DNA of 19,087 bases, taken from Oscillospiraceae bacterium. Lineage in GTDB: Bacteria; Bacillota_A; Clostridia; Oscillospirales; Oscillospiraceae. Positions 1 through 6,483 of the stretch are shown in pieces (positions within the stretch are counted from its first letter, which is position 1; every line of letters starts with the position of its first letter). The notes under the pieces are model-generated. The model worked only from the letters and a program-made list of their open reading frames with translations. It was not told where the DNA came from and ran no database searches. The stretch lies in the NCBI GenBank assembly GCA_017537045.1, contig JAFYLN010000223.1, positions 1 to 19,087 on the forward strand, read 5' to 3'. A program made the position numbers and the translations under genes.

Positions 1-84
1 ATGTAGGGGCGGCGACCCGCCGCCCGTGCGGTAGAATTTAACGTATTCGCATTGTTTTTCGGCGAATTGGCAACATTGTGCCGC
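1..84 (-). repeat. Partial copy of repeat family A (GTAGGGGCGG element)
   Basis: The stretch starts with GTAGGGGCGGCGACCCGCCG and continues through a segment (about 26-84) that is nearly the reverse complement of 15754-15830. The distal GTAGGGGCGG end present in the complete copy at 15679-15857 is missing, and a family B element starts at 95. It therefore looks like a copy truncated by, or abutting, another repeat. Confidence 0.75.
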
Positions 85-94
85 TCAAAAAATA

Positions 95-221
95 TGTCAT
101 TGCGAGGAGCGCGAAGCGCGACGTGGCAATCTCCTGCTTCCATGCATCGATAAGCAGTGCACAAACAAACATTGTACCGGGAGATTCCCACGTCGGCCTT
201 TCAGGCCTCCTCGGAATGACA
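95..221. repeat. Repeat family B element with terminal inverted repeats
   Basis: A 127-bp unit runs from TGTCATTGCGAGGAG to CTCCTCGGAATGACA. The two ends are imperfect inverted repeats, and inner arms (GTGGCAATCTCC and GGGAGATTCCCAC) also pair, so the whole unit can fold as one long hairpin. A second full copy is at 17183-17316 and a half copy at 277-318. Repeats of this look are common between genes in many bacteria. No coding potential is visible. Confidence 0.8.
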
Positions 222-276
222 GTGGTTTTCGATGGTTTCTGCGCCGATTTTGCTGCTACCAACTACCAAATTACGA

Positions 277-318
277 TGTCATTGCGAGCCAGTGCTCACA
301 CTGGCGTAGCAATCCGCA
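277..318. repeat. Half copy of repeat family B
   Basis: TGTCATTGCGAGCC and the following CACTGGCGTAGCAATCCGC match the left half of the family B elements. The right half ending in CTCGGAATGACA is missing and is replaced directly by the family C repeat at 319. This is a junction between two repeat families. Confidence 0.7.
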
Positions 319-398
319 TCCCCTGCATCCGCAGGATGCTGTCGCCCCACAGGGGCGACAATTTAAATTTTCAAGAGTGCGATAAACATTAATTTGAA
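319..398 (+). repeat. Repeat family C, copy 1 (inverted partner at window end)
   Basis: This 80-bp block is the reverse complement of 19008-19087 with only two mismatches by eye. It contains two small hairpins (GCATCC-GCA-GGATGC and GTCGCCCC-AC-AGGGGCGAC). Its right end, read on the minus strand, is close to the AAATTGATGTTTATCGCAC start of the family A elements at 15680 and 16753, so families A and C share an outer end. Confidence 0.85.
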
Positions 399-435
399 GT
401 GCCGGCCGGGAAGCTGCACAAAAGCATAGATTTAT

Positions 436-464
436 TTGACAGGTGTTCTCTTTTCCTTTATACT
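436..464 (+). promoter_or_regulatory. Sigma-A promoter of the CHR transporter/fucosidase operon
   Basis: TTGACA at 436-441, a 17-bp spacer and TATACT at 459-464 are nearly ideal for a vegetative promoter. The predicted transcript start is about 20 nt before the first start codon, just upstream of the AGGAGGA ribosome site at 479-485. Confidence 0.85.
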
Positions 465-491
465 GGCCTTATCAGACAGGAGGAATTGCCT

Positions 492-1064
492 ATGAAACAG
501 ATGCTGCCCCTTCTGGGGCAATTGTTTGCGTGCTTTCTGAAAATCGGCCTGTTTACCTTTGGCGGCGGCTACGCCATGATTTCCATCATCCACCACACCT
601 GCGTGGAACAGAAACAGTGGATGACCGAGGATGAAATGATGAACATGACTGTCATTGCAGAAAGCACCCCCGGCCCCATCGCCATCAACTGCGCCACCTA
701 TGTGGGCTACAAGCTGGGCGGGTTCGCCGGTGCCATCAGCGCCACACTGGGTATGGTGCTGCCCTCCTTCGTGATTATTTACGCCATCTCCATGTTCTTA
801 AACCATGTTCTGGAGATCGCGCTGGTGGCAAAGGCCTTCAAGGGCATCAAGGTGGGCGTAGGCATTCTGATCCTGACCACAGGCTGGAACATGCTGCAGA
901 AAATGCAGAAGAAGCCCCGCCCGTGTATCATCGCAGGCTGCGCCTTTGCCGTCATGCTGCTGGTCAACCTATTCTCCCTAAGGATATCCACCATCTCCCT
1001 GATGCTGGCAGCCGCAGCCGTCAGCGCCGGTATTTTCCATGTGAAAGGCGGTGGCGCGAAATGA
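492..1064 (+). CDS. Chromate-type (CHR family) transporter, half-size subunit 1
   Basis: A 190-aa hydrophobic protein of the short-chain CHR family. Members are half the length of classical ChrA and usually occur as adjacent pairs thought to form one transporter in the membrane. Visible family motifs are LKIGLFTFGGGYAM (about residues 16-29) and ESTPGPIAINCATYVGY (57-73), followed by several membrane segments. The ATG at 492 was chosen because it follows AGGAGGA at 479-485 by 6 nt; upstream in-frame codons lack a ribosome site. The stop overlaps the start of the partner gene (ATGA, 1061-1064), so translation is probably coupled. Family membership is clear. The actual substrate (chromate, sulfate or another anion) cannot be read from the sequence, and in gut anaerobes chromate is not the obvious one. 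Confidence 0.93.
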   Translation: MKQMLPLLGQLFACFLKIGLFTFGGGYAMISIIHHTCVEQKQWMTEDEMMNMTVIAESTPGPIAINCATYVGYKLGGFAGAISATLGMVLPSFVIIYAISMFLNHVLEIALVAKAFKGIKVGVGILILTTGWNMLQKMQKKPRPCIIAGCAFAVMLLVNLFSLRISTISLMLAAAAVSAGIFHVKGGGAK

Positions 1065-1609
1065 TCTACCTCGATCTCTTTCTCGGCTTTTTAAAGGTTG
1101 GCTGCTTTGCTTTTGGCGGTGCCTACGGCGCGATTCCCCTGATCCGGGATGTGGTGCTGTCCTACGGGTGGCTGAGCGACGAAGAGCTGGCCTATATGAT
1201 CGCCATTGCAGAAAGCACCCCCGGCCCCATCATGGTCAACCTTGCCACCTATGTGGGCAGCTCTCAGGGCGGGGTGTCCGGTGCGCTCCTTGCCACGCTG
1301 GCGGTGGTGCTGCCCTCCTTTTTTATCATCATTCTGGTCACAAGCATTCTGAGAAATTTCCTGAAAAACCCCTATGTGCAGGCGGCTTTGCAGGGCATGA
1401 AGCCCTGCGTGGTGGGCATCATTCTGGCAACCGGCGCGTATATGGCAGCTTCTGCCTGTGTTTCTTCATTTCGCGTAGATTTTCCTACATTACTGTTGAC
1501 CCTGCTGCTCTGCGCTGCCATGGCAATTTATAAAACGGTGCGCAAGAAGAAGCTCTCTCCCATCCTGCTGATCGTTCTGTCCGCACTGCTTGGTATGCTG
1601 ATCTATTGA
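1061..1609 (+). CDS. Chromate-type (CHR family) transporter, half-size subunit 2
   Basis: A 182-aa partner of the upstream CHR half-transporter. It carries the same two signatures: FLKVGCFAFGGAYGAIP (about 10-26) and ESTPGPIMVNLATYVGS (51-67). The start at 1061 shares ATGA with the upstream stop and has only a weak ribosome site, as expected for coupled translation. The ESTPGP region shares an identical run of about 28 nt with subunit 1, which fits a tandem duplication or later gene conversion. The pair presumably forms a heterodimeric permease with the subunits in opposite membrane topologies, as proposed for the short CHR family. Substrate is not determined. Confidence 0.92.
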   Translation: MIYLDLFLGFLKVGCFAFGGAYGAIPLIRDVVLSYGWLSDEELAYMIAIAESTPGPIMVNLATYVGSSQGGVSGALLATLAVVLPSFFIIILVTSILRNFLKNPYVQAALQGMKPCVVGIILATGAYMAASACVSSFRVDFPTLLLTLLLCAAMAIYKTVRKKKLSPILLIVLSALLGMLIY

Positions 1610-1619
1610 GGTATTGGAT

Positions 1620-2888
1620 ATGGATAAAATGAAATGGTATCTGGACGCACGCTACGGCCTGTTCATCCACTGGGGTCTTTACGCCATCCCCGCCGGCAAC
1701 TGGAAGGGGAAAATGATCCCCAGCGGCACGGAGTGGATTATGAAAAACGCGCAGATTCCCTTTGAAGAATATTCGAAGCTGGCAGAATCCTTTGATCCCG
1801 TGGCTTTTGATGCCGATGAATGGATGCGTATGGCCAAGGAAGAATTCGGCGTGCGCTATGTGGTCTTCACCGCCAAGCACCACGACGGCTTTGCCATGTA
1901 CGACAGCCGAGCTTCCGCCTACAACGTCATGCACACGCCCTACGGCAAGGACGTTGTGCGGCAGTTAGCCGATGCCTGTGAAAAATACGGCCTTGTATTC
2001 TGCGTCTACTACTCCCAGCTTCAGGACTGGGCGGAGGAAAAGGGCTTCGGCAACACATGGGATTATAAACCCGCATCCGACGAAGCATTCCGCTCCTATC
2101 TGGACAAAAAGGTGAAGCCCCAGCTCCGCGAGCTGCTGACGGAGTACGGGAAGATCGGCCTTGTCTGGTTCGATACTCCTTACGAAATGAAAAAGGCGCA
2201 GTGCGCCGAGCTGGCGGATTATGTCCGCTCCCTGCAGCCCGGCTGCCTGATCAATGGCCGCATCGGCTATAATCTGGGCGACTACCGCCAGACCAGCGAC
2301 AATTCCATCCCCCTGCTTGCCTATCCCGACCCCTGGGAGGCCTGCGTGACCCTGAATTACACATGGGGCTACCGCGCTGAGGACGATAACTGGAAATCCC
2401 CGAAGCGGGTGGTGCGGATGCTGGCAGAAATCGTGGGCAAGGGTGGCAATCTGCTGCTGAACGCCGGCCCCGATGCCACCGGCACGATTCCACCAAAAAG
2501 TGTGGAGGTCTTTAAAGCCGTGGGTGCATGGCTGAAAGAAAACGGCGAGAGCATCTACGGTGCTGCCGCCGCGCCGGATTTTCCCTACAAGCTGGAATGG
2601 GGCTGCTTTACCTACAAGCCGGAGACCAAAACACTGTATATGCATATCATCGACTGGCCTTATAAAAACCACGGTATCTGCGTTGTGGGTCTGACCACCA
2701 GGGTCAAACGCGCAAGACTGCTGAAAACCGGTGAGGAGGTCAAATTCTTCCAGACCTACGAAACCGCCCGGGACGAGCACCGCCTGCGTCCGGTTTTGCC
2801 AGCCGAAGCACCCGATGAATTCGATACGGTCATCGCCTTTGAGTTGGAGGATGATCCGGTAATCCAGAGCATTATTGACCGCCGGTAA
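1620..2888 (+). CDS. Alpha-L-fucosidase, glycoside hydrolase family 29
   Basis: A 422-aa enzyme that releases terminal L-fucose from glycans, with a retaining mechanism as known for GH29. Family landmarks are YGLFIHWGLYAIPAGNW (about 12-28), FTAKHHDGFAMY (83-94), LVWFDTPYE (181-189, Asp185 being the expected nucleophile) and GGNLLLNAGPDATGTIPP in the later barrel region. A short C-terminal beta-rich part follows. No signal peptide is seen, so it is likely cytoplasmic and would act on imported fuco-oligosaccharides. The ATG at 1620 was chosen because GAGG (1608-1611) lies 8 nt upstream; the in-frame TTG at 1614 is too close to that site. It starts 10 nt after the CHR pair, so it is almost certainly in the same operon, an unusual pairing. 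The acid/base residue cannot be assigned by eye. Confidence 0.93.
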   Translation: MDKMKWYLDARYGLFIHWGLYAIPAGNWKGKMIPSGTEWIMKNAQIPFEEYSKLAESFDPVAFDADEWMRMAKEEFGVRYVVFTAKHHDGFAMYDSRASAYNVMHTPYGKDVVRQLADACEKYGLVFCVYYSQLQDWAEEKGFGNTWDYKPASDEAFRSYLDKKVKPQLRELLTEYGKIGLVWFDTPYEMKKAQCAELADYVRSLQPGCLINGRIGYNLGDYRQTSDNSIPLLAYPDPWEACVTLNYTWGYRAEDDNWKSPKRVVRMLAEIVGKGGNLLLNAGPDATGTIPPKSVEVFKAVGAWLKENGESIYGAAAAPDFPYKLEWGCFTYKPETKTLYMHIIDWPYKNHGICVVGLTTRVKRARLLKTGEEVKFFQTYETARDEHRLRPVLPAEAPDEFDTVIAFELEDDPVIQSIIDRR

Positions 2889-2894
2889 ACGAAG

Positions 2895-2937
2895 AACCCC
2901 GCTTTCATCAGGAGGTTCCTGATAGAAGCAGGGTTTT
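2895..2937 (+). terminator. Terminator after the fucosidase gene
   Basis: A long hairpin begins 6 nt after the fucosidase stop. AACCCCGCTT and CATCAGGA pair with TCCTGATAGAAGCAGGGTTT around an AGGT-type loop, ending in TTTT. The stem has a few mismatches. A related core, CCCCGCTTYCATCAGGAGG, recurs in the minus-strand hairpin at 3158-3185. Confidence 0.7.
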
Positions 2938-2986
2938 GGAGCGTGTCAAAAAAGTCTATCATTTCGCATGATCCTCGATAGAATTC

Positions 2987-3118
2987 GTAGGGGCGGCGAC
3001 CCGCCGCCCGCTTTCATTCCTTTATATATGTTCGTATTTTTTTGAAAAATGAAATAATTCTTCTGTTTTTGCGCGCAAAAATCGTGAACACTTTGGGTGG
3101 CTAACAGCCGCCCCTACA
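2987..3118. repeat. Repeat family A element in the gap between convergent genes
   Basis: The unit starts with GTAGGGGCGGCGACCCGCCG at 2987 and ends with GGCTAACAGCCGCCCCTAC at 3118. The terminal GTAGGGGCGG and CCGCCCCTAC are inverted repeats. The interior (about 3012-3093) is AT-rich and does not resemble the interior of the copies at 15679 and 16753, so only the ends are conserved. No gene is visible between 2889 and 3195. Confidence 0.75.
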
Positions 3119-3157
3119 AGCGCACCAGAAGATCTCCGGTTTTTCAACACACTGAAG

Positions 3158-3185
3158 CACCCCGCCTCCTGATGGAAGCGGGGTG
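3158..3185 (-). terminator. Hairpin terminating the reductase/SDR transcript
   Basis: CACCCCGC (3158-3165) pairs perfectly with GCGGGGTG (3178-3185) around a 12-nt loop, 10 nt past the stop codon of the minus-strand SDR gene. The U-tract on the minus side is poor, while the plus side has TTGTTTT, so it may work better for plus-strand transcripts or in both directions. Confidence 0.55.
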
Positions 3186-3195
3186 TTGTTTTGGG

Positions 3196-3942
3196 TCAGG
3201 CGCGGGCCATGCCGTCTACGCTCAGCACCACGCCGGTGATATAGGAGGCCTCCTCCGATGCAAGGAATACGAAGGCATTGGCAATGTCCTCCGGCTGACC
3301 CAGCCGCCGCAGGGGAATACGGGCGATCATGGGTTCAATGACTTCCTTGGGGACAGCCTTCATCATATCGGTCTCGGTAATGCCGGGTGCCACCGCGTTG
3401 ACGCGGATGCCCTTGGGTCCCAGCTCTCTGGCCAGAGAAACCGTCAGGCCGTTGACGGCGAATTTGGATGCGGGGTAAGCAAAGCCGCTGGGCTGACCGG
3501 AGATGGACACCATGGAGGAGGTGCTCAGGATCACACCGCTGCCCCGGGGCACCATACACTCTGCTGCCGCCCGGGTGGCATTGAATACGCCCTTGACGTT
3601 CAGATCCATGACCTTGTCGAAGGTCTCCTCGGTGTAGTCCATAAAGGGGGTGCTTTCGGAAACGCCCGCATTATTGACCAGAATGTCGATGCAGCCAAAG
3701 GTGGCCGACACAGTCTTGAAAATGCTGCGCACATCCTCAAGGCTTGCAAGATCCGGTGCGATACCTGCCACCTTTCTTCCGGGGTGCTTTTCTTTCAGGG
3801 CTGCAACCGCCTTGTCAGCGCTGGCCTTGCTGGATGCGGCGATAATGACGGTGGCGCCTTCGCGCAGGAATGCGTCGGCAGTGGCAAAGCCGATGCCGCG
3901 GCTTCCACCGGTGATAACTGCAACTTTATTTTGTAATCTCAT
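3196..3942 (-). CDS. Short-chain dehydrogenase/reductase (FabG-like SDR)
   Basis: A 248-aa NAD(P)-dependent classical SDR. The cofactor motif TGGSRGIG is at 11-18, NNAG at 90-93, the catalytic set is Ser143, Tyr156 and Lys160 (YPASK), and NAVAPGITETDM at 182-193 follows the usual pattern. The length is typical. The start at 3942 has AAAGGAGA about 8 nt upstream. It lies 12 nt downstream of the FAD reductase gene and is probably cotranscribed with it. FabG-like 3-oxoacyl-ACP reductase is one reading, but a lone SDR outside a fatty-acid cluster is as likely to reduce a small carbonyl or sugar-type substrate. The substrate is unknown. Confidence 0.92.
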   Translation of the reverse strand: MRLQNKVAVITGGSRGIGFATADAFLREGATVIIAASSKASADKAVAALKEKHPGRKVAGIAPDLASLEDVRSIFKTVSATFGCIDILVNNAGVSESTPFMDYTEETFDKVMDLNVKGVFNATRAAAECMVPRGSGVILSTSSMVSISGQPSGFAYPASKFAVNGLTVSLARELGPKGIRVNAVAPGITETDMMKAVPKEVIEPMIARIPLRRLGQPEDIANAFVFLASEEASYITGVVLSVDGMARA

Positions 3943-3954
3943 AACGATTCTCCT

Positions 3955-5562
3955 TTACTTCAAAATTTCAAGCAATTGACTGATATTTTTCTTGCCGAAG
4001 GTAACGGTCTGCCCGCCGTCTATGACCAGACAGGGGACGCTCATCACATTGTATTTTTCCCGCAGGGCGGGGAAGTGGGTCAGATCGTAAACCTCGGCGG
4101 TGATATTTTCGTTTTCTGCGGCGATTCGCTGGGCTGCCACCACCAGATCGGGACACATGGTGCAGCTCAAGGATACCAGAACCTGCATATCTTTTTTGCC
4201 GAGTTCTGCGATCTTCCCCCGCAGCTCCTGATCCAGAGGCTGGCCGGGACCTGCTGCGTTGTAAAGCCCCAGTACGAAGGAGGTAAATTCATGTCCGCCG
4301 GGAACACCGTGGAAGGCAAGCCCTGTTTCGCTGCCATCGGCGCGGCAGACCCTGACGCAGGGTGCGTCTTCACCGCCGGAGTGGATTTCCACGTGCAGCT
4401 TATCGGTGAGCTTTGACAGTTCTTCCATATAGCCTTTCAGTTCTGCGGACACGGGACGCTCATCCAGATACAGCTTCAGGATCAGCCCCTTTGCCATCCG
4501 GGAGAAAACAGCATTCAGTTGAGCCAGCATGGCATCGTCAAACAGGGCACCGGATGCCGCCTGCACAGGCGCTTCCTGCTTTTCCTCTGCCTTTTTTTGC
4601 GGCATTTCGGGGTACAGGCCGGTTTTTTCGTGCATCGCGGCAGCGTACCGCTCCAATTCCGTGGCTGCCAGTGCGCCTTCACCGACTGCAGTGACCACCT
4701 GCCGCAGTGACTTGACGCACACGTCACCTGCGGCGTACAAGCCGTCCACGCTGGTTTTCATATTGCGGTCGGTGACCACATAGCCCTGCTCGTTCAGCTC
4801 CGCCAGTCCCTTGACCAGCTTCGTCGCGGGCTGATAGCCTGCGAATACAAACACGCCAATGTTGTCACCCTTGGGATCACGGTACTCCGTCACCTCGCCG
4901 GTACGGTTGTTGCGGTAGCGGATGGCGCGAAGCACATTGTCGCCTGCGACCTCCTCCACCTCCGTATTGGTCAGAACGGTAATTTTCGGATGGTTTCTGG
5001 CGCTGTCTGCAACAGATGCGGCGCAGGAGAAGTCATCCTTGCGGATCAGAATGTTCACATGGCGGGCATATTTGGTCAGGAAAACCGCTTCCTCTGCTGC
5101 GGCAAAGCCGCCGCCCACCACAAAGACCTCTTTACCGGTGAAGAACTCGCCGTCGCAGGTGGCGCAGTAGGCAACACCCCGTCCCCGGAAATCCGCTTCC
5201 CCCTTAAATCCCACCATTCTGGGGTGGGCACCGGTGGCGAGGAGGACACCGAAGGCTTTCAGGTCACCCCGGGCAGTTTTTACGGTTTTGATATCGCCGT
5301 CAAGCTCCAGGCCTTCCGCCTCGGCCAGCATGAACTCCGCACCGAAGGATTCTGCCTGCCGGCGCATGGTTTCCGTCAGCGCTTCGCCGGTGGTCTTCAT
5401 AACGCCCGGATAATTGACCACCTCATGGGTAATGGTGATCTGTCCGCCGAATTTTTCCTTTTCCAGCACCAGAGTGCGGTACTTGGCACGGGCAAGATAT
5501 AGTGCAGCAGTCAGACCCGCCGGCCCACCGCCGAGAATGATCACGTCATATAAATTCTTCAT
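3955..5562 (-). CDS. FAD/NAD(P)H disulfide reductase fused to C-terminal thioredoxin folds (permuted AhpF-like)
   Basis: A 535-aa protein. Residues 1-315 are a thioredoxin-reductase module: FAD motif GGGPAG (11-16), redox-active CATC (Cys133, Cys136), NAD(P)-binding VGGGFAAAEEA (149-159) and FAD-closing YAAGDV (276-281). A charged linker (about 320-340) leads to a C-terminal region resembling the double thioredoxin fold of AhpF: a first half without cysteines in the active-site place (about 341-440) and a second with CTMC (Cys467, Cys470) and the cis-proline segment SVP (508-510). In AhpF this double fold precedes the reductase; here it follows it. The likely role is moving electrons from NAD(P)H to AhpC, encoded 126 nt upstream. 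ATG at 5562 was chosen over the TTG at 5565 because AAGGAGA sits about 7 nt before it. The electron partner is inferred from context. Confidence 0.9.
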   Translation of the reverse strand: MKNLYDVIILGGGPAGLTAALYLARAKYRTLVLEKEKFGGQITITHEVVNYPGVMKTTGEALTETMRRQAESFGAEFMLAEAEGLELDGDIKTVKTARGDLKAFGVLLATGAHPRMVGFKGEADFRGRGVAYCATCDGEFFTGKEVFVVGGGFAAAEEAVFLTKYARHVNILIRKDDFSCAASVADSARNHPKITVLTNTEVEEVAGDNVLRAIRYRNNRTGEVTEYRDPKGDNIGVFVFAGYQPATKLVKGLAELNEQGYVVTDRNMKTSVDGLYAAGDVCVKSLRQVVTAVGEGALAATELERYAAAMHEKTGLYPEMPQKKAEEKQEAPVQAASGALFDDAMLAQLNAVFSRMAKGLILKLYLDERPVSAELKGYMEELSKLTDKLHVEIHSGGEDAPCVRVCRADGSETGLAFHGVPGGHEFTSFVLGLYNAAGPGQPLDQELRGKIAELGKKDMQVLVSLSCTMCPDLVVAAQRIAAENENITAEVYDLTHFPALREKYNVMSVPCLVIDGGQTVTFGKKNISQLLEILK

Positions 5563-5587
5563 CAAAATTCTCCTTTTTCCGATGATG

Positions 5588-5635
5588 GAAATTTCAGTTT
5601 GTCACCCAATTTAACAATAATCTTGTAGGGGCGGC
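5588..5635 (-). repeat. Truncated repeat family A copy between ahpC and its presumed reductase
   Basis: GAAATTTCAGTTTGTC at 5588 followed by GTAGGGGCGGC at 5625 matches the reverse complement of the right end of the element at 16753-16932. The rest of the element is absent. It sits in the only gap between ahpC and the reductase gene and leaves little room for an independent reductase promoter. Confidence 0.7.
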
Positions 5636-5651
5636 AAACATCCATTTACAA

Positions 5652-5678
5652 AAGATGGCGCCGGATGGGCGCCATCTT
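5652..5678 (-). terminator. Terminator after ahpC
   Basis: AAGATGGCGCC (5652-5662) and GGCGCCATCTT (5668-5678) form a perfect 11-bp stem with a 5-nt loop. It starts 9 nt after the ahpC stop and is followed on the minus strand by TTTTGT. It probably ends or weakens the ahpC transcript before the reductase gene. Confidence 0.85.
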
Positions 5679-5687
5679 CTCAAGGGA

Positions 5688-6251
5688 TCAAAGCATACCC
5701 ACCAGATCCAGACTGGGCTTCAGCGTCTCGCCGCCGGGCTGCCACTTGGCGGGGCAGACCTCGTCACCATGCTCGTAGACGAACTGGCAGGCCTGCAGCT
5801 TCCGGAACAGCTCGTCTGCGTTGCGGCCAACATTGCCGGCGCTGACTTCGTAGGAGACGATCTTGCCCTGGGGGTTGACGATGAAGGTGCCGCGCTCAGC
5901 CATGCCGTCGGCTTCGATCAGGACTTCAAAATCCCTGGAGATGGCATGGGTGGGGTCAGCCAGCATGGGGTAGCGAATCTTTTTGATGCGCTCGGATGCA
6001 TCATGCCATGCCTTATGAACGAAGTGGGTATCGGTGGACACGGAATAAACTTCCGCACCGACGGACTGGAACTTATCATAGATATTTGCCAGATCCTCCA
6101 GTTCCGTGGGGCAGACAAAGGTGAAGTCCGCAGGGTAGAAGAAGAACACGCTCCACTTGCCCAGAACATCTTCCTTTGTGATGGTCTTGAAGCTATTGTC
6201 CACAAACGCCTGTGCGCTGAAGTGATTGATTTCCTTGTTGATCATAGACAT
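5688..6251 (-). CDS. ahpC: Alkyl hydroperoxide reductase subunit C (typical 2-Cys peroxiredoxin)
   Basis: A 187-aa cytoplasmic peroxiredoxin that reduces hydrogen peroxide and organic peroxides. The peroxidatic cysteine is Cys47 in FTFVCPTE, with PxxxTxxC intact (Pro40, Thr44). The resolving cysteine is Cys166 in EVCPAKW, so this is the 2-Cys AhpC type. Length and the C-terminal tail are normal for the family. The start at 6251 has AAGGAGA about 7 nt upstream. The thioredoxin-fold reductase just downstream is the obvious recycling partner. The upstream region carries a dyad and -10 arrangement shared with the rubredoxin and ccdA genes, suggesting common redox-linked activation, plus a leader with further dyads. 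Confidence 0.97.
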   Translation of the reverse strand: MSMINKEINHFSAQAFVDNSFKTITKEDVLGKWSVFFFYPADFTFVCPTELEDLANIYDKFQSVGAEVYSVSTDTHFVHKAWHDASERIKKIRYPMLADPTHAISRDFEVLIEADGMAERGTFIVNPQGKIVSYEVSAGNVGRNADELFRKLQACQFVYEHGDEVCPAKWQPGGETLKPSLDLVGML

Positions 6252-6303
6252 AATAATTTCTCCTTTTTATATCATTATTTTAGATTGCATCAGAATTTGC
6301 AAA

Positions 6304-6364
6304 AGTATACCTCGGTTAGCATCTGCTAACTGTTGGTTTTTCAAAAGATCCCATCTGCGGGATC
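6304..6364 (-). promoter_or_regulatory. ahpC leader with palindrome and hairpin
   Basis: Two dyads lie between the predicted upstream promoter and ahpC. GATCCC (6347-6352) pairs with GGGATC (6359-6364) and, on the minus strand, is followed by TTTTG, giving a short attenuator-like hairpin. GTTAGC-N4-GCTAAC (6315-6330) is a clean operator-like palindrome, 5 nt before a second TATACT (6309-6304) that could be the -10 of another promoter. The binding protein is unknown; the half-site loosely recalls metal-dependent DtxR-type operators. Confidence 0.4.
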
Positions 6365-6387
6365 CTCTATTCCTTTGCTGTGATTGC

Positions 6388-6429
6388 AGTATACTACAAT
6401 TCCGGTACAGCTTCTGTGACAAAATCACA
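6388..6429 (-). promoter_or_regulatory. ahpC promoter with TGTGA-N5-TCACA activator-type dyad
   Basis: On the minus strand TGTGA-TTTTG-TCACA (6429-6415) is followed after exactly 21 nt by TATACT (6393-6388). The -35 position has no recognisable hexamer (CAGAAG) and is overlapped by the dyad. The dyad centre would be near -41, the class II position for CRP/FNR-type activators. The same layout is found before the rubredoxin gene (7744-7785) and ccdA (9053-9094). Confidence 0.6.
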
Positions 6430-6449
6430 AATCTTTCCAGTTCTTATAA

Positions 6450-6480
6450 AATCACCCTGCGCCGTAAGCGCAGGGTGATT
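6450..6480 (-). terminator. Terminator after the alpha/beta hydrolase gene
   Basis: AATCACCCTGCGC (6450-6462) and GCGCAGGGTGATT (6468-6480) form a perfect 13-bp stem with a CGTAA loop just past the hydrolase stop. On the minus strand it runs into TTTATAAG. It separates the hydrolase transcript from the ahpC promoter region. Confidence 0.88.
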
Positions 6481-6483
6481 GAG

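Noticed and set aside
1..398. Repeats as a CRISPR array
   Set aside because: The units are palindromic, irregular in length and spacing, scattered through many gaps, and no cas genes are present.
3097..3936. A long plus-strand open frame opposite the SDR gene
   Set aside because: It is antisense to a gene with complete SDR motifs and a good ribosome site; its own composition (Gly/His/Cys-rich) is typical of a shadow frame.
6415..6429. TGTGA-N5-TCACA as a canonical CRP or Rex site
   Set aside because: CRP and Rex sites have a 6-nt spacer; the 5-nt spacing is the same in all three copies, so it is reported as an unknown regulator's site.
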